A stretch of DNA of 64,000 bases from Bog-756 sp963713625 (GTDB lineage Bacteria > Actinomycetota > Acidimicrobiia > Acidimicrobiales > RAAP-2): positions 124,001 to 188,000 of the forward strand of contig CAVQMN010000011.1 of assembly GCA_963713625.1 (NCBI GenBank). The letters are read 5' to 3'. Shown here piece by piece: positions 58,158 to 64,000 of this stretch. Under the pieces are notes generated by a model. The model saw only the letters and a list, made by a program, of their open reading frames with translations. It did no database searches and had not been told where the DNA came from. Made by a program: the position numbers and the translations under genes. Every line of letters begins with the position of its first letter. The first letter of the stretch is position 1.

Positions 58158-59003
58158 TCAGCTGTGCAGCCAAGTGACGTTGAACGCGGTCCCGCCAGAC
58201 GATAGGGCCGAAGGCCGAGCCTTGACCGCAGCCGAGCCGGCGGTCGTCATGGTGATTTTTGTGTCGGTGAAGCCCGCACTTGGATTGGTCGCAGTGCCCG
58301 CGACCGAGAGCCCCGAGAAGTTGACCACGCCGAAATCGCTCAGCGGGACCACCTTGCACGGGGATCCGGTACAGGGGGCTTCCACGATCCACTCGGCTGA
58401 CGATCTTTTGGGCGCCGTCGTGACCGTCTGGTTGGTCGAGTAGTGCCATTTGAGTATGCCGGCTGCGGTAGCGCTGATCGAGAGCGTGAACGAGGTCTTG
58501 CCTGACGCGGAGACCTCTGCGGCAATGGTCTCGCCAGACATGACTGGATATTTCGTTTGAGGGAGGAAGACCGCAGTCTTTGGATACATCTCGTACCAGG
58601 CGTAGTAAGACGGTCCCGATCCCTTTACGCAGTCCGAATCGGTGCCGATCTGCTCCACCGTCTTATCCGTTTTCGCGAGGCCGTCAATGCCGACCCAGAA
58701 GGCGGCGCCCTCCGATGGCTTCGCTGGGCAGGTCGCTTTTGGCTGTACCCAACTTCCAGCAACCTTGGTGAAGGTTCCCGCGCTCACCCCGTAGCCAGCC
58801 CAGTCGAGTGACGACGCCGTACCGTAGCCATCATTGGGTCCGGCCCATTGGGGAGAACGCACAGCACTACCAGCGACCCCTGAAGCAGCAATACCAATGC
58901 CGGTGGCGATGACGCTGGCCATCACGAGTGAACCTCCGACAACCCGCAGACCATTGCGTCGCCCCTTGAACCGTGCCCCTGCTTTCCTTCGATTCCGTGT
59001 CAC
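58158..59003 (-). CDS. G1-family peptidase (eqolisin), secreted
   Basis: A 281-residue exported acid glutamic peptidase. The signal peptide region spans about 15-46. The eqolisin fold signatures are SLDWAGYGV, the catalytic Gln118 in AFWVGIDG...VEQIG and the catalytic Glu204 in SAEWIVEAP, followed by FGVVNFSGLSV. The family (scytalidoglutamic peptidase) is best known from fungi and works at low pH; bacterial members are sparse. Disulphides are possible (Cys92/Cys125, Cys211/Cys216). It lies 22 bases after the Gly-Ser protein gene behind an ECF sigma gene, so it is probably under that sigma factor. Confidence 0.9.
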   Translation of the reverse strand: MTRNRRKAGARFKGRRNGLRVVGGSLVMASVIATGIGIAASGVAGSAVRSPQWAGPNDGYGTASSLDWAGYGVSAGTFTKVAGSWVQPKATCPAKPSEGAAFWVGIDGLAKTDKTVEQIGTDSDCVKGSGPSYYAWYEMYPKTAVFLPQTKYPVMSGETIAAEVSASGKTSFTLSISATAAGILKWHYSTNQTVTTAPKRSSAEWIVEAPCTGSPCKVVPLSDFGVVNFSGLSVAGTATNPSAGFTDTKITMTTAGSAAVKARPSALSSGGTAFNVTWLHS

Positions 59004-59024
59004 TGGTCTCCTGTTACGCCGCCT

Positions 59025-60233
59025 TCACTTGCTCTGCTGCACAGGAATTGTCTGCTGGACCGGAATGGTGGATCCGCCCGTACCGGATCCACCGGTCTTG
59101 CCGGTCCCGCTGCCCGAACCGGTCCCGCTGCCCGAACCGGAGCCGCTGCCCGAACCGGACCCGCTGCCCGAACCGGTCCCGCTGCCCGAACCGGAGCCGC
59201 TGCCCGAACCGGAGCCGCTGCCCGAACCGGTCCCGCTGCCCGAACCGGAGCCGCTGCCCGAACGTCCCTGCGAACCGCTGCCCGAACCGGAGCCGCTGCC
59301 CGAACCGGAGCCGCTGCCCGAACCGGAGCCGCTGCCCGAACCGGAGCCGCTGCCCGAACCGGAGCCGCTGCCCGAACCACTGCCTGAGCCGCCACCGGTC
59401 TTGCCGGTCGTACCGCCGGCCCCCGTGCCACCGCCGGTTCCGGAGCCACCCCCGGTTCCCTGGTTTCCGCCGCGGTTTCCGCCCACCCCTGATCCGTTCC
59501 CCGATCCGGTGCCCTGGTTTCCACCAGGGTTGCCTTTGGTGCCGGAACCCGTACCCGGGGTTGAGGTCATGAATCCGCCGACACGGTCTGCTGCTGAGGC
59601 TTCTTCGAAGAGCTTGCGATACCTCTCCAACTTCGTGGTGTAGGCGCTGGACAGCACGCTGGCGACGGCGGCCGTGGCGGCAGCATCAGTGCAGGGTCCC
59701 GATCCGGTCGACACCGTGCCTGCGGATGCGCTCGCCGATCCGACCCCGCCGGGACATCCGACCGCCGCGGTCGGGCTGTCGGCCCCGACCGGGGGGACTG
59801 CACGTGTGACAGCAGGCACTGGCACTGTCACCGGGGGGGTCGCTCCGACGGTGTGGCTCCTCGGCGAGGCGGGCGGAGCCACGTTGATGCCCACCTGGTG
59901 GAGCGCCTTGTCGACGACGCGGGCCGCCGGCACGGGGAGGACCGACGCTGCGGCCAACGCCGTGGTTGTGGCCATCAACCCAGTCACCGACGCAGCCACG
60001 ATGGCCACCCGGGCCGGTCGTCCGCCCCGTCGGTGTGTCTTCGGCCAGGCTTTGGCTACCTGGTCGAACATGGCCCGGGCGCCGAGTTCTCCACTCAGCT
60101 CGCTGGCCAGGCCGGGTGCCTTGGCCGCGTTGATCAGGTCGGCAAGCTTTCCGTGGGCGAGGTTCGGGAGTTCCACCACCGTGTCACCTACAGTGCCCGA
60201 GTCGTCGTAGAGCCGGCTACTGGTGTCAACCAT
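59025..60233 (-). CDS. Membrane protein with cytoplasmic N-terminus and Gly-Ser repeat tail, likely anti-sigma factor
   Basis: A 402-residue single-pass protein. Residues 1-70 are cytoplasmic, with LADLINAAKAPGLASELSGE, like segments seen beside actinobacterial ECF genes; the membrane segment is about 75-98; an Ala/Pro/Val region follows; about residues 285-385 are almost purely Gly-Ser with some Thr, from an 18-bp repeat; the end has TIPVQQ twice. The start overlaps the sigma gene stop by eight bases, the usual arrangement of sigma and anti-sigma. No zinc-binding HxxxCxxC motif is present, so the assignment is inferential. Confidence 0.7.
   Translation of the reverse strand: MVDTSSRLYDDSGTVGDTVVELPNLAHGKLADLINAAKAPGLASELSGELGARAMFDQVAKAWPKTHRRGGRPARVAIVAASVTGLMATTTALAAASVLPVPAARVVDKALHQVGINVAPPASPRSHTVGATPPVTVPVPAVTRAVPPVGADSPTAAVGCPGGVGSASASAGTVSTGSGPCTDAAATAAVASVLSSAYTTKLERYRKLFEEASAADRVGGFMTSTPGTGSGTKGNPGGNQGTGSGNGSGVGGNRGGNQGTGGGSGTGGGTGAGGTTGKTGGGSGSGSGSGSGSGSGSGSGSGSGSGSGSGSGSGSGSGSGSQGRSGSGSGSGSGTGSGSGSGSGSGSGSGSGTGSGSGSGSGSGSGSGSGTGSGSGTGKTGGSGTGGSTIPVQQTIPVQQSK
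59106..59380 (-). repeat. 18-bp coding repeat (Gly-Ser)
   Basis: About fifteen units of CCGCTGCCCGAACCGGNN, with one interruption near 59258-59285. Each unit encodes six residues, Gly-Ser-Gly-Ser/Thr-Gly-Ser. Near-identity of units points to recent expansion and likely length variation between strains. Confidence 0.9.
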
Positions 60234-60903
60234 GGAGCCGTACCTCCGGAACGAACCGGAACTGTTCGTCGGAGCTTTGGGCCATGGCGTCAGCGCCCAG
60301 CTCCGACGAATCGGCGAGAACGGGTTGATCGCTTCCGTTCAGCGAGCTTTCCAGCCGCCGAAGACCGCGATGACAGAGAACCCGCACAGAACCAGACGAC
60401 CGCCGCATGATCTTTGCCACTGTAGCAACATCCAGGCCAGCGACGATACGCAGCATGACGGCTTCCGACTGGTCGGGTGGAAGCTGGGCGATCAATTCCA
60501 GGGCGGCGTGAGTGGCCGAGTTCTCGTCCGCATCGGACTCGACACTCGAGGGGGACGGGACCAGGTCGAGCTGTGAGTGCTCGACGTATTCGAAGCGCCG
60601 GGAGGCGCCGCGGTACCAGTCGATGACCCGATTACGTGCCGTCGTGAACAGCCAGGCCCTGAAGCCGTCCTCGTCACCCTCGAAGGTCGGTAGGGCTCGA
60701 AGGGTCCGCAACCAGGTGTCCGCAGCGAGATCCTCGGCGACCGGCCCCGCTTTGATGGTCAGATACCGCAGCAGGCCGGGCTGAAATCTGGTCCACAGGG
60801 AGGCGAAGGCATCCTGGTCGCCCCGCTTGGCTGCACGGAGGGTCTTCCGGAAGTCTCCGGCGGCTTTGCTCGTAATCTCGGACGTGGACACTGGAATGAT
60901 CAT
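60226..60903 (-). CDS. ECF-type RNA polymerase sigma factor
   Basis: A 225-residue sigma-70-family factor. Region 2 shows DAFASLWTRFQPGLLRYLT, AEDLAADTWLRTLRALPTF and FRAWLFTTARNRVIDWYR (core binding and -10 recognition); region 4 shows LIAQLPPDQSEAVMLRIVAGL, DVATVAKIMRRSSGSVRVL and HRGLRRLE (-35 recognition). The C-terminal 40 residues are an extension beyond sigma-4. It leads an operon with a membrane protein and an eqolisin. A TGTAAC/CGTTG element lies 92 bases upstream. Confidence 0.95.
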   Translation of the reverse strand: MIIPVSTSEITSKAAGDFRKTLRAAKRGDQDAFASLWTRFQPGLLRYLTIKAGPVAEDLAADTWLRTLRALPTFEGDEDGFRAWLFTTARNRVIDWYRGASRRFEYVEHSQLDLVPSPSSVESDADENSATHAALELIAQLPPDQSEAVMLRIVAGLDVATVAKIMRRSSGSVRVLCHRGLRRLESSLNGSDQPVLADSSELGADAMAQSSDEQFRFVPEVRLHG

Positions 60904-60994
60904 TCCCCCTTACCTGAGTCATACACCCGTGCGGGGGGCGCGTCCAGCGATGGAATGGGTCGATTTAGTGGGAATTTGACGCGAATTCCGCCGG

Positions 60995-61036
60995 TGTAAC
61001 GATTTCGGTCCCGGTTCGTTGTAACTGTGGGGAAAC
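60995..61036 (+). promoter_or_regulatory. TGTAAC-N16-CGTTG-N9-GGAAAC element, copy 3
   Basis: TGTAAC 60995-61000, CGTTG 61017-61021, GGAAAC 61031-61036. It lies in the gap between the start of the ECF sigma gene (minus strand) and the end of the glutamine synthetase-like gene (minus strand), but reads rightward. GGAAAC again sits in a small CTGT/ACAG hairpin. AACGA-N13-TCGTT inside gives partial dyad symmetry, so use in the opposite direction is possible. Confidence 0.5.
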
Positions 61037-61070
61037 AGGCGGGCCCTGCAGGATTGGCGACGGCGGTGAA

Positions 61071-62438
61071 TCAGATCCGCTCGAAATTGCGAGCCAGCTC
61101 CCAGTCGGTGACGACCCGGTTGGCCGCCTCCCACTCCTTGCGCGCCGTGTTGACCAAGTGCTGGTGGACTTCGGCCCCGAAGGCCTCGGCCGCCACTTCG
61201 CTCCCGACCAGACCGTCGATGGCATCGGGCAGGGTCGACGGGATTCGGGTCACGTCGGGGTCCTGGTAGGCGTTCCCGGTGAAGGCCGGTCCCAACTCGA
61301 GCTGGTGCTCGATGCCCCAGAGCCCTCCGGCGATGGTGGCGGCCAGGGCCAGATAGGGATTCACGTCTGCCCCCGGGATGCGGCTCTCGAACCGGCGGCC
61401 GGGCCCGGAACCGACCGTGCGGAACCCACAGGTCCGATTGTCTTCGCCCCATACCGCCGCGGTGGGTGCCCACGAGTCGGGGACGTAGCGACGGTAGGAG
61501 TTGACGTACGGGGCGAAGCACCAGGCCAACTGCCGGGATGCATGAATCTGGCCGGCGAGGAACTGCTGGGCGATGGTCGACAGGCCCGAAGGCGTGGTGA
61601 CTCCATCCGGTGGCGCAGTCAAAGGTGCTCCGGTCGCCGCGTCCCAGAGGCTGCTGTGGATGTGACACGACGACCCGGCACTCTCCATCGTCCACTTGGC
61701 CATGAAGGTGACCGATCTGCCGAGGCCGGAGGCGATCTCTTTGACGCCGTTCTTGAAGACCAAGTGGCGATCGGCCACCTCGAGGGCGTCGGCGTAGGTG
61801 ATGTTGATCTCATGTTGGCCGATGCCGGCCTCGCCTTTGGAGAACTCCACGGGTATCCCGGCCTCGATCATCTGGTTCCGGATGCGGCCGATGACGTACT
61901 CCTCGCGCGACGTCTGCAACAACTGGTAGTCCTCGATCGAGCGGGCATGAGGCTCCAATCGGCGCCAGTGCTTCGCCTCGGCTTCGGCGAAGGACTCGCG
62001 GAACAGGTAGAACTCGAGCTCGGTCGCGCACTTGATGTCCAGGCCGTGGGCCGCGGCTCGTTCGATCTGACGGCGAAGGACCTGACGGGGCGACACCTCG
62101 ACCGGCTGACCGTCCATGGTCAGGAGGTCGCAGAGAACGAGCACGCTCCCCGGGAGCCAGGGGAGCGGTCGTACCGACCGGGGATCGATGACCGCATTGA
62201 GGTCACCGTATCCAGTGTCCCAGTTGGCGAACTGATAGCCCGACAGCGGAGTCATGTCGACATCGCAGGCGAGCAGATAGTCGCACACCTCGATCCCGTG
62301 ATGGATCACATGTTCGAGGAAGAAGGCCCCGGTGACCCGCTTTCCGACCGGTCGGCCCTGCAGATCGGGGAAGGCCACAACCACCGTGTCGACTTCACCT
62401 GACTGGATCTGATGGGGCAGCGTTTCCAGCGTCAGCAT
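61071..62438 (-). CDS. Glutamine synthetase-family enzyme (gamma-glutamylpolyamine synthetase-like)
   Basis: A 455-residue GS-type ligase. ELEFYLF supplies metal-binding Glu, GIGQHEINI and SSCHIHSSLW the other active-site Glu/His, and FESRIPGADVNPYLALAA the C-terminal glutamate site. It is diverged from GlnA, lacks an obvious adenylylation Tyr loop, and is divergent from PuuD- and PuuC-like genes, so glutamylation of putrescine or another amine is the best guess (PuuA/GlnA3-like). ATG at 62436-62438 is chosen; the open frame upstream runs into the PuuD-like promoter region. Confidence 0.88.
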   Translation of the reverse strand: MLTLETLPHQIQSGEVDTVVVAFPDLQGRPVGKRVTGAFFLEHVIHHGIEVCDYLLACDVDMTPLSGYQFANWDTGYGDLNAVIDPRSVRPLPWLPGSVLVLCDLLTMDGQPVEVSPRQVLRRQIERAAAHGLDIKCATELEFYLFRESFAEAEAKHWRRLEPHARSIEDYQLLQTSREEYVIGRIRNQMIEAGIPVEFSKGEAGIGQHEINITYADALEVADRHLVFKNGVKEIASGLGRSVTFMAKWTMESAGSSCHIHSSLWDAATGAPLTAPPDGVTTPSGLSTIAQQFLAGQIHASRQLAWCFAPYVNSYRRYVPDSWAPTAAVWGEDNRTCGFRTVGSGPGRRFESRIPGADVNPYLALAATIAGGLWGIEHQLELGPAFTGNAYQDPDVTRIPSTLPDAIDGLVGSEVAAEAFGAEVHQHLVNTARKEWEAANRVVTDWELARNFERI

Positions 62439-62568
62439 TCCAGCACTCTGGCCCACCCGGATCGAGCAGTCCAGCCGGGTTCGGGGTGGGAGGGACGCCT
62501 GGGTGGACGACCCGGTCCCCTGTGCTCCCGGCACGGGAGGGGGTCGGGGGGTGGGATACTGTCCCGTC

Positions 62569-63402
62569 ATGTCGCAGTCCCGGCCGCGTCCTCTCGTCGG
62601 GGTGTCCATGTACCGCCAGACCACGTCGTGGTGGTCGTGGGAACGCGATGCCGCGCTGGTGCCCGGTACCTACCTCGATGTGCTGGAGGAAGCGGGCGGT
62701 CAGCCCGTACTCATCCCGCCACCCGGCGCCAGATGGCAGGACCGACGAGGTGAGGGGCCGGCCGGCGGGGCGGTGGATCTCGGCTCCCTGGTGGGGGCAC
62801 TCGACGGGTTGCTCCTGATCGGCGGGGGTGACATCGGAGCCGACCGGTACGGACGGGATGCCGATGACCGCAACGCGGGTGGCAGCGCCTGCCGGGACGA
62901 TCTCGAGTTCGCCCTGTTGGATGCGGCCCTCGGACGCGACCTGCCGGTGCTGGCCGTCTGTCGGGGTATGCAGATTCTCAACGTCCATCTCGGCGGGGAG
63001 CTGGTCCAGCAGCTCCCCGACGTCGTGGGATCCAACGACCATCAGCCCCGGCCGGGCACATTCGGACCGATCACCGTACAGACCGAACCCGAAAGCGAGG
63101 TTCGTCGGCTGCTCGGCCAACGGGCCGATGTGCTGTGCAGCCACCATCAGGCCATCGGTACCTTGGGGCGAGGTCTGGTGGTGACGGCCAGGAGCGGGGA
63201 CGGGGTCATCGAGGCACTGGAGCTAGGTGGTCACCGGTTCGTCATCGGCGTGCAGTGGCACCCCGAGGAGTCCGGCGACGTGCGGCTGTTCGAGGCGCTG
63301 GTCGAGGCGGCGCGGACCCCTTCCGCCGAAAAGGTGTCAACGGCTCCGGGTGGTTCACCGGGTCGTCCACCAGACCAGTCACCGACCGAGGGACCGACAT
63401 GA
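62569..63402 (+). CDS. Gamma-glutamyl-gamma-aminobutyrate hydrolase-like class I glutamine amidotransferase
   Basis: A 277-residue peptidase C26 (PuuD-like). PLVGVSMYRQTTSWW begins the fold, LLIGGGDIGADRYG the substrate loop; the nucleophile Cys is in LAVCRGMQILNV, and His/Glu in VQWHPEES complete the triad. It cleaves gamma-glutamyl-GABA or a related amide. The last 25 residues are a polar tail. ATG at 62569 starts about 130 bases from the divergent GS-like gene. Its stop overlaps the aldehyde dehydrogenase start (ATGA). Confidence 0.92.
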   Translation: MSQSRPRPLVGVSMYRQTTSWWSWERDAALVPGTYLDVLEEAGGQPVLIPPPGARWQDRRGEGPAGGAVDLGSLVGALDGLLLIGGGDIGADRYGRDADDRNAGGSACRDDLEFALLDAALGRDLPVLAVCRGMQILNVHLGGELVQQLPDVVGSNDHQPRPGTFGPITVQTEPESEVRRLLGQRADVLCSHHQAIGTLGRGLVVTARSGDGVIEALELGGHRFVIGVQWHPEESGDVRLFEALVEAARTPSAEKVSTAPGGSPGRPPDQSPTEGPT

Positions 63403-64000
63403 GCGATACCACCACCGTCATCAATCCGGCCACCGAGTCGGCCATCGCCGAGCTTCCCTTGGCCGGGGCCGAGGAGGTCGATGCCGCGGTGGCCGGGTCG
63501 CTCGAGGCCGGGCACCGCTGGCGGACGGTGGCGCCGGCCGACCGGGCCCGGCTGATGCGGAGGTTTGCCGCCGAAGTCGAGGCGCACGCCGAAGAGCTGG
63601 CCCAGTTGGAGACCGGCAACGTGGGCAAGCCCATCACCGAGAGCCGCGACGAGGTGGCCATGGTGGCTGAGGTCCTCTACTTCTATGCCGGGGCGGTGGA
63701 CAAGCACCGGGGCGCCACCGTGCCGGTGGCCGGTGGGGTGGACATGACCTTTCACGAGCCGTTGGGCGTCGTTGCCGCCATCGTGCCTTGGAACTTCCCG
63801 ATCGCCATCACGTCGTGGAAGATCGGACCGGCGTTGGCCACCGGTAACACCGTGGTGGTCAAACCGGCGGAGATCACCCCGTTGTCCGCGCTCCGCCTGG
63901 CCGAACTGGCGCTGGACGCCGGAATCCCGCCGGAGGTGTTCCAGGTCGTGGTGGGGAAAGGGTCGGTCGTGGGCACAGCCCTGGTGGAACACCCCGATGT
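63399..64000 (+). CDS. Aldehyde dehydrogenase, N-terminal part (cut by window edge)
   Basis: 200 codons are present before the right edge. INPATESAIAEL, GHRWRTVAPADRARLMRRFA, LETGNVGKPITES, FHEPLGVVAAIVPWNFPI and KIGPALATGNTVVVKPAE are typical of the NAD(P)-dependent aldehyde dehydrogenase family; the catalytic Cys lies outside the window. Coupling to the PuuD-like gene suggests gamma-glutamyl-aminobutyraldehyde or 4-aminobutyraldehyde as substrate (PuuC-like). Confidence 0.93.
   Translation, partial: MSDTTTVINPATESAIAELPLAGAEEVDAAVAGSLEAGHRWRTVAPADRARLMRRFAAEVEAHAEELAQLETGNVGKPITESRDEVAMVAEVLYFYAGAVDKHRGATVPVAGGVDMTFHEPLGVVAAIVPWNFPIAITSWKIGPALATGNTVVVKPAEITPLSALRLAELALDAGIPPEVFQVVVGKGSVVGTALVEHPD

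Noticed and set aside
59106..59380. Repeat array that could be taken for CRISPR
   Set aside because: The 18-bp units are contiguous without spacers and stay in the reading frame of a Gly-Ser-rich protein; no cas genes are near.

Overview
The window is high-GC (about 70 percent by eye) bacterial chromosome with actinobacterial character: a complete-looking mycofactocin locus, a resuscitation-promoting-factor-type muralidase, an IleRS with a TTG start, FadD-type acyl-CoA synthetase, secreted tripeptidyl-aminopeptidase-like and LIP-type lipases, and frequent GTG starts with ATGA/GTGA overlaps. The gene mix (many small secreted proteins of unknown family, a bacterial eqolisin, a mycofactocin locus with its own ETF) suggests an Acidimicrobiia-like lineage; this is inference, no rRNA is present.

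Layout. 1-1055: two-component system on the minus strand (kinase cut by the left edge). 1377-4990: redox operon of a Thr-rich membrane protein, ApbE flavin transferase, a ferric-reductase-like cytochrome b, a NuoF-like flavoprotein and a 3Cys ferredoxin. 5000-7862: lipoprotein peptidase, a frameshifted DUF998 gene and a cold-shock protein. 8052-14990: five separate minus-strand genes for secreted proteins (RCC1-like, Rpf-like, unknown, Ig-like, beta-helix), most with strong terminator hairpins; three share an upstream TCATCA...GATG motif. 15213-30597: mycofactocin locus. mftA-mftB-mftC, two FadH/OYE oxidoreductases, an SDR, ETF-alpha, FixC, FixX, ETF-beta, mftE, a second SDR and mftF run on the minus strand in tightly coupled order; mftR and an NDMA-dependent type alcohol dehydrogenase diverge on the plus strand. 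mftD and mftG are not in the window. 30903-35832: a 1196-residue surface protein and a secreted lipase. 35884-44112: rpiB, a frameshifted amidohydrolase, two SRPBCC proteins, thioesterase/acyl-CoA synthetase, YihY and an MFS exporter. 44135-47495: sulfonate/nitrate-type ABC transporter with an Rrf2 regulator. 47752-56429: a Fpg-family glycosylase, ileS, FGGY kinase, methyltransferase, and leuA with a leader peptide and attenuator. 56927-60903: secreted proteins and an ECF sigma / membrane Gly-Ser protein / eqolisin operon. 61071-64000: polyamine-type catabolic genes (glutamine synthetase-like, PuuD-like, aldehyde dehydrogenase cut by the right edge).

How it works together. The mycofactocin locus couples nicotinoprotein dehydrogenases (an MDR alcohol dehydrogenase and two SDRs whose nicotinamide is expected to stay bound) to a peptide-derived redox cofactor. 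In place of the usual MftG, the locus encodes an electron-transfer-flavoprotein pair with a FixC/FixX quinone oxidoreductase, implying a dedicated route from reduced mycofactocin to quinone. Other signals worth attention are the leucine attenuator, a three-copy TGTAAC-N16/17-CGTTG-N9/10-GGAAAC element found near the ECF sigma gene and before a secreted protein gene, and a TTCCTA-N6-TAGGAA operator before the ABC operon.
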